Assembly (NCBI RefSeq): GCF_025263685.1
Contig: NZ_CP092109.1
Location: forward strand, 2,357,001 to 2,421,000
Source: Geoalkalibacter halelectricus
GTDB taxonomy: Bacteria > Desulfobacterota > Desulfuromonadia > Desulfuromonadales > Geoalkalibacteraceae
Direction: 5' to 3'
DNA: 64,000 nucleotides
Shown here: piece after piece, positions 37,011 to 45,903 of the stretch
Layout of the letters: each line of letters opens with the position of its first letter
How positions within the stretch are numbered: position 1 is the first letter of the stretch
Translations under genes and position numbers: made by a program
Notes under the pieces: generated by a model
Databases searched by the model: none
What the model saw: only the letters and a program-made list of their open reading frames with translations
What the model was told of the DNA's origin: nothing

Positions 37011-38195
37011 ATGGCGAATCAGGAACAGCCACAGGGGCGCCGTGCCCTGATCGTCACCGGCGAGGCCAGTGGCGATCTGCACGGCGCCAATCTCATTCAG
37101 GCCGCGCGCGAGATTGATCCCGGCTTGAGTTTTTTCGGTGTCGGTGGGCGGCGCATGGAACAGCAGGGTTGCGAGATTTTGTTTCGCGGCGAGGAATTGG
37201 CCGTGGTCGGTCTGGTCGAGGTGGCGGCCCATTTTCCCGCCATTTATCACGCCTTCAAGCAGCTTGAGCGGATTTTGCGAAGCGATCGGCGACCCGATGT
37301 CCTGATCCTCATCGATTTTCCCGAGTTCAACCTGCGACTTGCAGCCAAGGCCAAGGCGGCCGGAATCCCGGTCTTGTATTACGTCAGTCCTCAAGTTTGG
37401 GCCTGGCGACGGGGGCGCGTAAGGACCATTGCGCAGCGCGTGGATCGCCTGGCCGCCATTTTCCCCTTCGAGCCGCAATTGTACGAGGGCCTCGACATCG
37501 ATGTGGAATACGTCGGCCACCCGCTGGTCGCGGATTTGAAACTGACCGCCGAGCGCGACGTCTACCTACTTCGCCACGGCCTCGATCCCCAGCGGCCGGT
37601 GGTCGGTCTGTTTCCCGGCAGCCGGCGCAGCGAATTAAAGTACATCTTCGACACCATTGCCGACACCGCGCGCCTGCTGCGGCAGAAGCGCCCGCAGGTT
37701 CAATTTCTGCTGCCGGTGGCCTCCTCCCTCAAGCTTTCAAATTTTCACGAGCGGCTGTTGGGCACGGGTCTGGAAATCAAGATGGTGCGGGACAACATCT
37801 ACGACACCGCCCGCGCCTGCGATGCCGTAGTCAGCGTGTCGGGCACCGTCACCCTGCAGATCGCCTTGGTGGAGACGCCTCTGGCCATTCTTTATCAGAT
37901 GAACCCTCTGACATATGCCGTCGGCAAGCGTCTGGTCAAGGTGCCGCACATCGGTCTGGTCAACATCGTGGCGGGCAAGTCCGTGGTGCGCGAATTTATT
38001 CAGGAGGACGCCAAGCCCGAGGCGATCGGCGCGGAGGTTTTGCGGATGCTTGAGGAGCGCTCCTATCGCGACCGCATCGTCGCGGATCTGCGCGAAGTGC
38101 GTCGCCTGTTGGGCGAAGGGGGCTGTTCGGAGAAGGTGGCGCGCATGGCTTCGGAGATGAGTCGCGGCCAGACGCGGCGAGGCGCGACGGCATGA
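37011..38195 (+). CDS. lpxB: Lipid-A-disaccharide synthase
   Basis: LpxB (GT19) joins UDP-2,3-diacyl sugar and lipid X to form the lipid A disaccharide at the inner membrane. The 394-residue protein starts MANQEQPQGRRALIVTGEAS with the family motif GEASGDLHGANLI. It continues FFGVGGRRMEQQGCEILF, PDVLILIDFPEFNLRLA, YYVSPQVWAWRRGRV, PGSRRSELKYI and the C-terminal sugar-nucleotide site SVSGTVTLQIALVETPLAI. The ATG at 37011 is used rather than an in-frame TTG inside gnnB. The 3' end overlaps msbA by ATGA. Confidence 0.96.
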   Translation: MANQEQPQGRRALIVTGEASGDLHGANLIQAAREIDPGLSFFGVGGRRMEQQGCEILFRGEELAVVGLVEVAAHFPAIYHAFKQLERILRSDRRPDVLILIDFPEFNLRLAAKAKAAGIPVLYYVSPQVWAWRRGRVRTIAQRVDRLAAIFPFEPQLYEGLDIDVEYVGHPLVADLKLTAERDVYLLRHGLDPQRPVVGLFPGSRRSELKYIFDTIADTARLLRQKRPQVQFLLPVASSLKLSNFHERLLGTGLEIKMVRDNIYDTARACDAVVSVSGTVTLQIALVETPLAILYQMNPLTYAVGKRLVKVPHIGLVNIVAGKSVVREFIQEDAKPEAIGAEVLRMLEERSYRDRIVADLREVRRLLGEGGCSEKVARMASEMSRGQTRRGATA

Positions 38196-39931
38196 GAAAT
38201 CGCGGAGTTGAAATTTACCGCCGACTCTTTGCCTACGCCTGGCCTTATCGTCGGCGGATCGCTTTGGCCATGGCGGCCTCCTTGGGCATTGCCGCCTCCG
38301 ACGCGCTTCTCGCCAAGCAGGTACAGCCCTTCATGGATCGGGTGATCGTCGCCGGGGACTGGGAGATGGCGCGGCTGGTGCCTTTGTTCATCATCGGTAT
38401 TTTTACCTTCAAGGGGGCGTCGCGATATATTCAGGAATTTTTTATCCAAACGTCCGGCCAGTTGGTGATGCAGGATCTGCGCAACGATCTCTACGGTCAT
38501 TCGGTGTCGCTTTCCATGGGCTATTTTTCCCGCACCCAGGCCGGCACCCTGATGTCGCGCGTGCTCAACGACGTAGGCGTCATGCAGGGTGCGGTGGCCG
38601 ACGTTCTGGTCATCATTCTGCGCGAAAGCGTGACCTTGGTGGCTTTGACCGGCGTGGCTTTTTACATGGATTGGAAATTGGCGGCCCTGGCTTTCGTGGT
38701 CATTCCCACATCCATTCTGCCGGTGGTCGCCATCGGGCGAAAGATCAAGGCTTACTCGCGGCGCGGACAGGGGGCCATCGGGATGGTGACCACCCGGCTG
38801 GAACAGACCTTTTCCGGAATCAAGGTTATCAAGGGCTTCGGCACCGAAGCCCGCGAAAAGGAAAAGTTCCGTCAGGAAAATTTCAACTATTACCGATTTG
38901 TCCGCAAAATTTTTAAATACGGCGCGCTTGCCTCGCCGCTGCTCGAAATCATCACTTCGATCGGCCTGGCGGCCGTTTTGTGGTTCGGCCTGACCCGCAT
39001 CGAAGCCGGAACCATGACGCAGGGCGAGTTGTTTTCCGTGATCGCGGCCATCATGCTCATGTACACACCCGTCAAGAGGCTCACGCGCGTGCATCACCAG
39101 ATGCAGCAAGCCTTGGGTGCCGCCGAGCGGGTGTTCGAAGTTCTGGAAACGCCGCGCGACGTTCAGGATCGCTCCGGCGCGCTGTCTCTGCCGCGGGTGC
39201 GGGGCGAAGTCGCATTTGAGCGGGTCGGTTTTGCTTACGATGAGAATCCGGTGGTGCGTGACTTGAGTTTTACCGCCGATCCCGGTGATGTGGTTGCCCT
39301 GGTCGGCCCCAGCGGCGCTGGAAAGACGACGGTTGTGGGCTTGGTGGCGCGCTTTTACGATGTGACCGCGGGGGCGGTGCGCATCGACGGCCACGACGTA
39401 CGCGACGTCACCCTCGACAGCCTGCGCGCCAACCTGGCCCTGGTCGATCAGGAAACCTTCCTTTTTCATGAAACCATCGCCGACAACATCCGCTACGGCC
39501 GACCCGAGGCCACGGACGCCGAAGTGGAGGAGGCCGCCCGGCAGGCCTTTGCCGATGAGTTCATCAACCAGCTTCCCGAGGGTTACCAGACGGTCATCGG
39601 CGATCGCGGTGTGCGTCTCTCCGGAGGGCAGCGGCAGCGGCTTTGCATCGCTCGCGCCATCCTTCGCAATGCGCCCATTCTGATTCTCGACGAGGCGACC
39701 AGCGCGCTGGATACGGAAAGCGAGGCCATGGTGCAAAAGGCCCTGACCAATCTCATGCAGGGACGTACCACCCTGGTGATCGCCCACCGCCTGAGCACCA
39801 TCATGCACGCCGACAAAATACTGGTTCTGGACGAGGGACGCCTGGTCGCCATGGGCACCCATCAGCAGTTGCTCGAAGAGGGCGGGCTGTATCGCAAGCT
39901 CTACGACATGCAGTTTCAGGAGAAGGGATGA
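38192..39931 (+). CDS. msbA: Lipid A export ABC transporter MsbA
   Basis: MsbA flips core-lipid A across the inner membrane. The 579-residue half transporter has six TM helices (about 1-310). The nucleotide-binding domain has Walker A GPSGAGKTTVVGLVARFY, signature RLSGGQRQRLCIARAI, Walker B ILILDEATSALDTESE and the H-loop VIAHRLSTI. The MsbA-like context between lpxB and waaA supports lipid A as cargo. It is coupled to both neighbours by ATGA overlaps. Confidence 0.95.
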   Translation: MRNRGVEIYRRLFAYAWPYRRRIALAMAASLGIAASDALLAKQVQPFMDRVIVAGDWEMARLVPLFIIGIFTFKGASRYIQEFFIQTSGQLVMQDLRNDLYGHSVSLSMGYFSRTQAGTLMSRVLNDVGVMQGAVADVLVIILRESVTLVALTGVAFYMDWKLAALAFVVIPTSILPVVAIGRKIKAYSRRGQGAIGMVTTRLEQTFSGIKVIKGFGTEAREKEKFRQENFNYYRFVRKIFKYGALASPLLEIITSIGLAAVLWFGLTRIEAGTMTQGELFSVIAAIMLMYTPVKRLTRVHHQMQQALGAAERVFEVLETPRDVQDRSGALSLPRVRGEVAFERVGFAYDENPVVRDLSFTADPGDVVALVGPSGAGKTTVVGLVARFYDVTAGAVRIDGHDVRDVTLDSLRANLALVDQETFLFHETIADNIRYGRPEATDAEVEEAARQAFADEFINQLPEGYQTVIGDRGVRLSGGQRQRLCIARAILRNAPILILDEATSALDTESEAMVQKALTNLMQGRTTLVIAHRLSTIMHADKILVLDEGRLVAMGTHQQLLEEGGLYRKLYDMQFQEKG

Positions 39932-40608
39932 GTCGGGAGTCTTTGCCTTTGTCCGATCGTTTGTTGATCGCGATGGTGCCCTGGGTCGCCTCGATCATCA
40001 TCCGGGTTCTGTATCGCCTGATGCGCATTGAAATTCTCGGTGAAGAGCGCGTAAAGGCGATTTGGCAAAAGGGTGAGCACTTCATCTTTCCCTTTTGGCA
40101 TGAACAATTGCTGCTCATGATCAAGTGCTACCGCGGCCCTGGGGCGAAGATTCTCATCAGCTCTTCCAAGGACGGCGAACTGATCGCCCGCACCATGGAA
40201 CTGTTCGGCCAGGGCACGGTGCGCGGTTCTTCCAGTCGCGGGGGGGCGGCGGCGTTGCGCTCCCTGGTGCAGGCAGGCAAGGAGCCCTTTGATCTCGGCA
40301 TTACGCCGGATGGGCCGCGCGGGCCGCGGCGCGAAATCAAGGAAGGCATCGTGCATCTCGCCCGACTGACCGGCCGCGGTGTAGTGCCGCTGGCCTTTGT
40401 CTGTAGCCGCGGCTATCGATTTTCCTCTTGGGATCGCTTTCTGTTGCCCTATCCGTTTTCCCGCGGAGTTTATTCTTTCGGTGAGCCTGTGCTATACCAG
40501 AAGGGCGAAGATCCGGAAGCTTTTCGTGCGCGGCTGCAACAGGCCATGGACGATAATGAAAAGCGGGCCATCGCCCGTCTGGAGGAACTGGGTGTTTCTG
40601 CTGTATGA
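39928..40608 (+). CDS. DUF374 acyltransferase, LpxJ-like candidate
   Basis: The 226-residue protein belongs to the DUF374 lysophospholipid acyltransferase-like family. It has an N-terminal membrane helix (LIAMVPWVASIIIRVLYRLM), the HX-type motif in FPFWHEQLLLMIK, LISSSKDGELIARTMELFG and DLGITPDGPRGPRREIKEGIVHLA, the counterpart of the PEGTRS block. DUF374 members in epsilonproteobacteria (LpxJ) add a secondary acyl chain to lipid A. Here it sits between msbA and waaA, with an ATGA overlap to msbA and a 17-nt overlap to waaA, so the same role is likely but unproven. No LpxL/LpxM homologue is in the window. Confidence 0.82.
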   Translation: MSRESLPLSDRLLIAMVPWVASIIIRVLYRLMRIEILGEERVKAIWQKGEHFIFPFWHEQLLLMIKCYRGPGAKILISSSKDGELIARTMELFGQGTVRGSSSRGGAAALRSLVQAGKEPFDLGITPDGPRGPRREIKEGIVHLARLTGRGVVPLAFVCSRGYRFSSWDRFLLPYPFSRGVYSFGEPVLYQKGEDPEAFRARLQQAMDDNEKRAIARLEELGVSAV

Positions 40609-41902
40609 TCTGGTGCTGCTGGCCTCGTCGCTGGTGCTGATCCCCTGGTATTTGTTACGCAAGGCCCGCTACGGCACCGCGCGGCGCGGCCTGCGCGAGC
40701 GGCTCGGTTTTTTTGCGCCCGGCCGCCTGGCGCCGACCGAAAAGCGGCCGGTGATCTGGGTGCATGCCGTGTCCGTCGGCGAGACGCGCGCCGCCATCCC
40801 CTTGCTCAAGGCGCTGCGCCAGGCCTATCCCGAGGCCTGCCTGCTGGTCAGCAACACCACCGAAACCGGACATTCCGTGGCGCGTTCCCTGCCCGAGATC
40901 GATCTGTGCCTGTTTTTTCCCTTCGACCTGTCCTTCGTCGTGCGGCGCGTGCTGAATCAGGTGCGGCCCTCGCTGGTGGTGTTCGTCGATACCGAGATCT
41001 GGCCCAATTTTTCCCGGATCGCCGGGAAACAAGGCATTCCCCTGGTGTTGGCCAACGGGCGCATCTCCGATCGTTCCTTCCCACGCTACCACATGATCCG
41101 TTTTGCCCTGCGACCGGTGTTGAAAAATTTCAGCGCCTTCTGTATGCAAAGCGAGCAGGACGCCGAGCGCATTCAGGCCATTGGCGCTCTGCCCGAACGG
41201 GTCCGCGTCACCGGCAACCTCAAATTCGATTTGCAAGCCCAGATGCCCAGTGCCGAGGATGTCGCGGCGCTTAAGTCACGGTTTCGCATCTCCCCAGGGG
41301 CGCTGGTGTGGGTGGCGGGCAGCACCCATGCCGGAGAGGAAGAGCAGGTGCTCGACGCTTATCTCCAGTTGGTTGCCCAGGGGCGGCCTGTGGTGCTGAT
41401 TCTGGTGCCGCGCCATCCCGAGCGTTGCCGACAGGTAAGTGATGTACTCGCTCAGCGCCACATCTCATTTGCTTTGCGCAGTCGGGTGGATGAGCGCGAG
41501 GAGGTGTTGGCGCCCGGCGAGGTTCTGTTGGTCGACAGTATCGGTGAGATGCTTAAGTTCTACGCCATGGCCGACCTGGTTTTCGTCGGCGGCAGCCTGG
41601 TGCCGGTGGGGGGGCATAATGTCCTGGAGGGTGTGCTGCTCAAAAAAGCCGTTTTGTACGGGCCGCACATGCACAATTTTCGGGATATCGCCAAGCTGTT
41701 GCGGGAGGCGGGTGCAGCCATGGAAGTTGCCGACGGCCAGGGTTTGCAGCAGGCGGTCGCCCACCTGATCGATCATCCCCTCGGTCGACGTGCGCTTGGG
41801 GAAGCGGGCTATCAGCTTATCGCGCGCAACGTGGGCGCTACGGCACAAACCCTGAGCGTGATCGAATCCTTGCTGGAGAAAGCCGCTGAGGAACGCAAGT
41901 GA
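40592..41902 (+). CDS. waaA: 3-deoxy-D-manno-octulosonic acid transferase
   Basis: WaaA/KdtA (GT30) transfers Kdo from CMP-Kdo to the lipid A precursor. The GTG at 40592 has GGAGG six bases upstream and gives a 436-residue protein that opens with the membrane anchor VFLLYDLVLLASSLVLIPWYLL. Family motifs are WVHAVSVGETRAAIPLLKAL, VFVDTEIWPNFSRIAG, NGRISDRSFPRY, AGSTHAGEEEQVLDAY and GGSLVPVGGHNVLEG. How many Kdo residues it adds cannot be told from the sequence. Confidence 0.95.
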   Translation: MFLLYDLVLLASSLVLIPWYLLRKARYGTARRGLRERLGFFAPGRLAPTEKRPVIWVHAVSVGETRAAIPLLKALRQAYPEACLLVSNTTETGHSVARSLPEIDLCLFFPFDLSFVVRRVLNQVRPSLVVFVDTEIWPNFSRIAGKQGIPLVLANGRISDRSFPRYHMIRFALRPVLKNFSAFCMQSEQDAERIQAIGALPERVRVTGNLKFDLQAQMPSAEDVAALKSRFRISPGALVWVAGSTHAGEEEQVLDAYLQLVAQGRPVVLILVPRHPERCRQVSDVLAQRHISFALRSRVDEREEVLAPGEVLLVDSIGEMLKFYAMADLVFVGGSLVPVGGHNVLEGVLLKKAVLYGPHMHNFRDIAKLLREAGAAMEVADGQGLQQAVAHLIDHPLGRRALGEAGYQLIARNVGATAQTLSVIESLLEKAAEERK

Positions 41903-42975
41903 GCGAGCTTGCGGCCTTTCACCGGCGCCTGTGTCTGGAGGGGCCGCGTAGCTGGTATGAGTCGGCCCTGCTGGCGGCCTTGCTCCCCCTGGGGTGGCTC
42001 TATGGCGTGATCGGCCGGATTCGTGCTAAATTATACGATTGGAAGCTGCTGCCTTCCTATCGCGCACCGGTGCCGGTGATCTCCGTCGGCAACCTCAGCG
42101 CGGGGGGAACCGGCAAGACCCCCGTGGTGGATTATCTGGTGCGGCGTCTGCTCCGACAGGGTCTGCGCGTGGCCGTGGTCAGTCGCGGCTACGGTGGGCG
42201 CGGCGTTTCGGGCGCGCTGGTCGTCAGTTCCGGGGCGGGACCCGCAGTCGAAGCGGCCCGCTGCGGCGATGAGCCGTTTTTACTGGCGCGGCGCAATCCC
42301 GAAGCGCTGGTGGTGGTGGCAGCCAAACGCAAACTCGGGGTGCGGCTGGCCGTCGAGGAATTGGGCGCCCAGGTGGTGGTGCTGGACGATGGCTTTCAGC
42401 ACCACGCGGTGCGCCGCGATCTCAATATCGTGCTGGTCGATGCCGCAAAACCGTTCGGTAACGGCCATCCCCTGCCGGCCGGCTTGCTGCGAGAATTTCC
42501 CTCGGCGCTCAAGCGGGGGCAGCTTTTCATACTGACCCGCTGGCAAGAGGGATGTGCGCTTCCGAACCTGCCTGGCCCGGTGCTGCGCAGTCGTCATGTT
42601 CTGGCTAGCCAAGCATTCGACCTGGAAGGCCGAGTGGTTGCCCTGGAAACCCTATGCGCATGCAAGGTTGTGGCTTTTGCCGGCATTGCCGCGCCCGAAG
42701 GGTTTTTCCGGGATCTGCGCCGGTACGGGCTCAATCTGGTGCGCACCCTGGCCTTGCCCGACCATGTCGACTATGATGAGGGCGTGTTGCAGCGTCTTCG
42801 CGACGCCTCCGCGGAGGCCGAAATTTTCATCACCACCGAAAAAGATGCCGTCAAGCTCAAGTCCGATGGCCTTCCGCTTCCCTGCCGGCAGGTTCCTCTG
42901 GTGCTGGAGTTTATGGAGACCGCCGCGCTGGATGAGGCGCTGGAGCGATTGACGGCGGACCTTTCTTCCCACTGA
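41899..42975 (+). CDS. lpxK: Tetraacyldisaccharide 4'-kinase
   Basis: LpxK phosphorylates the 4' position of the lipid A disaccharide. The 358-residue membrane-associated P-loop kinase has an N-terminal hydrophobic helix (ALLAALLPLGWLYGVIGRIRA), Walker A NLSAGGTGKTPVVDYLVRRL, RGYGGR, GDEPFLLARRNP and VVLDDGFQHHAVRRDLNIVLVDA. The start is GTG, overlapping the waaA stop by 4 nt. ATP-using kinase activity precedes Kdo addition in the pathway although the gene lies after waaA. Confidence 0.96.
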   Translation: MSELAAFHRRLCLEGPRSWYESALLAALLPLGWLYGVIGRIRAKLYDWKLLPSYRAPVPVISVGNLSAGGTGKTPVVDYLVRRLLRQGLRVAVVSRGYGGRGVSGALVVSSGAGPAVEAARCGDEPFLLARRNPEALVVVAAKRKLGVRLAVEELGAQVVVLDDGFQHHAVRRDLNIVLVDAAKPFGNGHPLPAGLLREFPSALKRGQLFILTRWQEGCALPNLPGPVLRSRHVLASQAFDLEGRVVALETLCACKVVAFAGIAAPEGFFRDLRRYGLNLVRTLALPDHVDYDEGVLQRLRDASAEAEIFITTEKDAVKLKSDGLPLPCRQVPLVLEFMETAALDEALERLTADLSSH

Positions 42976-42999
42976 TTCTGTTTCTGGAGGCCTTTTTTT

Positions 43000-43167
43000 A
43001 TGCCGATACGCCCCGAACTTCTCGAAATCCTCGCCTGCCCCCAATGCAAGGAAGCCATCCATCCGCACCCCGAGGATGATACCTTGCGCTGCGACCGATG
43101 CCGGCTGGCCTATCCCATCCGTGACGACATTCCGGTGATGCTTGTCGATGAGGCGCAGGGTTATTGA
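43000..43167 (+). CDS. Trm112-family small zinc-binding protein
   Basis: This is a 55-residue protein, MPIRPELLEILACPQCKEAI then HPHPEDDTLRCDRCRLAYPI and RDDIPVMLVDEA. It has the CPxC...CxxC zinc ribbon and the 'IP-ML-eA' end of the Trm112/YcaR family. Members activate methyltransferases in eukaryotes. In bacteria this gene (ycaR) typically follows lpxK. CTGGAGG lies upstream of the ATG. Confidence 0.88.
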   Translation: MPIRPELLEILACPQCKEAIHPHPEDDTLRCDRCRLAYPIRDDIPVMLVDEAQGY

Positions 43168-43196
43168 CCCGGATTATTCATAAAAGGGGATAGTCT

Positions 43197-44138
43197 TTGC
43201 GAGAAGGGGCGCGGAATCCGTCAGGCGAGCGGGTGTTGATTCTCAGTGACGGCAAGCCAGGGCACGTCAATCAGGCGCTCGCCTATGCCCGGCTGCTCGG
43301 ACTTGCCTATGAAGTCCGCCGCATTTCTTTTTCCGGGCGTCTCGGCAAAGCCCTGAGTTATCCACTGGACCGCCTGGGAATTTGGACGGACAGACTGTTT
43401 TCCCTGGACGGCCGGGCGCCATCCTGCGCGCAGGTTGTTTCCGCGGGCTCGGGTACTTATTATGCCAATCGCGTGATTGCGCGCGAACTCGGAGCCCTGT
43501 CCGTCGCCATTATGTTGCCGCGGGGGTATCGCCTTGATTTTGATCTGATCATCGCTCAAGAGCATGACCGTCCCCCCGCCGCACCAAACATCCTGTCGCT
43601 TCCCGTCAACCTTTCCTGTCCCCAGCCCCAGGGTCTGGTGGAGCCTGTCGGCGAAAACCCGTGCGTGGCCTTTGTGATCGGCGGACCCAGCCGGCATTTT
43701 CGCATGGATGTCGAGCGACTTCGAAACCAGATAGAGCAGGCGATCAAACTGTTTCCGCACGGCGACTTTATTGTGACCACTTCGCCGCGCACCCCAGCCG
43801 CCATCGACAGAATGATTGAGTCCCTGCCGTTTCGCTATCGTCTTCTTTATTCCCGGGATCCGAAAAACCCCATCGCTGATTTCCTGCACATCGGCGATTA
43901 TGTTTTTGTCACTCAGGACTCCACCTCCATGATCAGTGAAGCCGTCACTTTCGGCCAGGCTTGCGTGGAAGTGCTTCCGCTGGAGGGGACGGGAGAGAAA
44001 AACAAGGTTGGCCGCATGGTCGACTCTCTGGCGGGACTGGGTTGCCTGCATCTGTTCGATGGAACTTTAGGTGGAAAAAATCGCAAAATCGCGCTAAAAG
44101 GTGTTCTCGAGCAGGCTTTGAGCCGTTTGAAGGGGTGA
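43197..44138 (+). CDS. ELM1/DUF1022-family protein (GT-B-like)
   Basis: The 313-residue protein matches the 'mitochondrial fission ELM1' (DUF1022) family, whose bacterial members look like nucleotide-sugar-binding GT-B proteins. Recognisable parts are LILSDGKPGHVNQALAYARLLG, VSAGSGTYYANRVIARELGA, FVIGGPSRHFRMD, DFIVTTSPRTPAAIDRMIE and DYVFVTQDSTSMISEAVTFG. Bacterial members occur beside lipid A and LPS genes, as here, 29 bp after the Trm112 gene. The start is TTG with AAGGGG upstream. The molecular function is not established. Confidence 0.75.
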   Translation: MREGARNPSGERVLILSDGKPGHVNQALAYARLLGLAYEVRRISFSGRLGKALSYPLDRLGIWTDRLFSLDGRAPSCAQVVSAGSGTYYANRVIARELGALSVAIMLPRGYRLDFDLIIAQEHDRPPAAPNILSLPVNLSCPQPQGLVEPVGENPCVAFVIGGPSRHFRMDVERLRNQIEQAIKLFPHGDFIVTTSPRTPAAIDRMIESLPFRYRLLYSRDPKNPIADFLHIGDYVFVTQDSTSMISEAVTFGQACVEVLPLEGTGEKNKVGRMVDSLAGLGCLHLFDGTLGGKNRKIALKGVLEQALSRLKG

Positions 44139-44178
44139 GGCCCGCGCTTTTTTCCAACGATCCTCCATAGGAAAGTCC

Positions 44179-45177
44179 ATGTCCCAGGCAAGTCATAAAA
44201 AAGATCCGTCCGTCCAAAAAAATTTCGCCCTGATCGGGGCCGCCGGCTATATCGCCCCGCGCCACATGCGCGCCATCGTCGACACCGGCAACCGTCTGGT
44301 CGCCGCCCTCGATAAAAGCGACTCCGTCGGCATTCTCGACAGTTTTTCCTACGACATCGCTTTTTTCACCGAATTCGAGCGCTTTGACCGCCATGCCGAG
44401 AAGCTGCGCCGCCAGGGTGAGGATAAGCGCTTCCACTATGTGAGCATCTGCTCGCCCAACTACCTGCACGATGCCCATATCCGTTTTGCCCTGCGCATCG
44501 GCGCCGACGCCATCTGTGAAAAACCCCTGGTGCTCAATCCCTGGAACCTCGATGCCCTGGCGGAATTGGAAGCCGAAAGCGGGCGCCGCATCTTCAACAT
44601 ACTGCAGCTGCGGGTGCATCCCGCATTGTTGAGTCTCAAGAAGAAAATTGAAGACGACCAGAGCGGCAAGCGACATCAGGTCGACCTCAGCTACATAACC
44701 TCCCGCGGCAACTGGTATTTCCATTCCTGGAAGGGCGATGTGCATAAATCCGGCGGCGTGGTTACCAACATCGGCATTCACTTTTTCGACATGCTCATGT
44801 GGATCTTCGGCGGCGTGGAATCCTTCGAGGTGCATTTACACGACGAGCGGCGCATGGCCGGTTTTCTCTCCTTGAAAAATGCCGACGTGCGCTGGTTTCT
44901 TTCCGTCGATCATCAGGATCTTCCCGATGCTGCCCGTGCCGCCGGCAAGTCGACCTTCCGCTCGGTGCGTGTCGATGGCCAGGAGGTGGAATTTTCCGAA
45001 GGTTTCGTCGATCTGCACACGGTGGTCTACCAGGAAATCCTCGCCGGGCGCGGTTTCGGCATCGAGGAGGCGCGACCCTCCATAGAATTGGTGCACAATC
45101 TGCGCAACGCCGAGGTCAGGGGCGTGCAGGCGGACACCAGCCACCCGCTGGCGGTGGTCGCCGCCAAAAAGTTTTGA
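44179..45177 (+). CDS. wlbA: UDP-N-acetyl-glucosaminuronate 3-dehydrogenase
   Basis: WlbA/WbpB oxidises C3 of UDP-GlcNAcA in the route to UDP-2,3-diacetamido-2,3-dideoxy-glucuronate. The 332-residue Gfo/Idh/MocA protein shows [64 protein letters not shown] and the active-site region [20 protein letters not shown]. The immediate wlbB and wlbC neighbours make the pathway assignment strong. The preceding 6-dehydrogenase (wbpA-type) is not in the window. Confidence 0.9.
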   Translation: MSQASHKKDPSVQKNFALIGAAGYIAPRHMRAIVDTGNRLVAALDKSDSVGILDSFSYDIAFFTEFERFDRHAEKLRRQGEDKRFHYVSICSPNYLHDAHIRFALRIGADAICEKPLVLNPWNLDALAELEAESGRRIFNILQLRVHPALLSLKKKIEDDQSGKRHQVDLSYITSRGNWYFHSWKGDVHKSGGVVTNIGIHFFDMLMWIFGGVESFEVHLHDERRMAGFLSLKNADVRWFLSVDHQDLPDAARAAGKSTFRSVRVDGQEVEFSEGFVDLHTVVYQEILAGRGFGIEEARPSIELVHNLRNAEVRGVQADTSHPLAVVAAKKF

Positions 45178-45193
45178 GCAATCGGAGGCCTTC

Positions 45194-45838
45194 ATGGATT
45201 ACTTTGTTCATCCCTCCTCCTTTGTCGATGAAGGAGCGCAGATCGGCGCCGGGACCAAGATCTGGCATTTCTGTCATGTGTTGCCCGGCGCGAAAATCGG
45301 CGAGCGCTGCAGCTTTGGACAGAACTGCTGCGTTTCCGGTGGTACCCTGATCGGCAACAACGTCAAGGTGCAGAATAATGTTTCCATCTATGAAGGAACG
45401 GTCATCGAGGACGATGTCTTTCTCGGCCCCTCCTGCGTGCTGACCAACGTGACCAACCCGCGCTCCCAGGTGGTGCGGCGCGCACTCTATGAAAAGACCC
45501 TGCTGCGGCGCGGCTGTTCCATCGGCGCCAATGCCACCCTGGTCTGCGGCATCACCATCGGCCGCTACGCTTTTGTCGCGGCCGGTGCCGTGGTGGCCAA
45601 GGATGTACCGGATTACGCTCTCATGGTCGGGGTCCCCGCCAGGCAGGCTGGCTGGATGAGTCGCCACGGCCATGTCCTCAAGAATCCCGATGCCCAGGGG
45701 ATTCTGACCTGTCCGGAAAGCCGGCTGCGCTATCAGATCAATGCAGAAGGATTGCTTCGCTGCCTGGATTTGGACGAAGAGGCGCCCCTGCCTGCCGAAC
45801 TGGCCGTGGGGAAAACTTTTTATGACGAATTGAAGTAA
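45194..45838 (+). CDS. wlbB: UDP-2-acetamido-3-amino-2,3-dideoxy-glucuronate N-acetyltransferase
   Basis: WlbB/WbpD acetylates the 3-amino group made by WlbC. The protein is a left-handed beta-helix acetyltransferase ([73 protein letters not shown]) with the trimer/CoA region [28 protein letters not shown]. At 214 residues it carries a C-terminal extension ([23 protein letters not shown]). It lies 16 bp after wlbA. Confidence 0.9.
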   Translation: MDYFVHPSSFVDEGAQIGAGTKIWHFCHVLPGAKIGERCSFGQNCCVSGGTLIGNNVKVQNNVSIYEGTVIEDDVFLGPSCVLTNVTNPRSQVVRRALYEKTLLRRGCSIGANATLVCGITIGRYAFVAAGAVVAKDVPDYALMVGVPARQAGWMSRHGHVLKNPDAQGILTCPESRLRYQINAEGLLRCLDLDEEAPLPAELAVGKTFYDELK

Positions 45839-45850
45839 GAACCGAAGGCT

Positions 45851-45881
45851 CCTCCTCCCCCTTTGCCAAAGGGGGAGGAGG
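45851..45881 (+). repeat. Perfect hairpin covering the wlbC ribosome-binding region
   Basis: A 14-bp perfect stem (CCTCCTCCCCCTTT, loop GCC, AAAGGGGGAGGAGG) lies between wlbB and wlbC. The right arm contains AGGAGG, so the purine-rich stretch upstream of wlbC would be paired in RNA. It has the look of a dispersed small palindromic repeat; other copies were not seen here. Confidence 0.6.
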
Positions 45882-45903
45882 GGGATTTCTCATGGGAGCA
45901 TCC

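Noticed and set aside
38063-39862. Minus-strand 599-codon frame opposite msbA
   Set aside because: Despite its length it is antisense to a complete ABC transporter and has no coherent domains.
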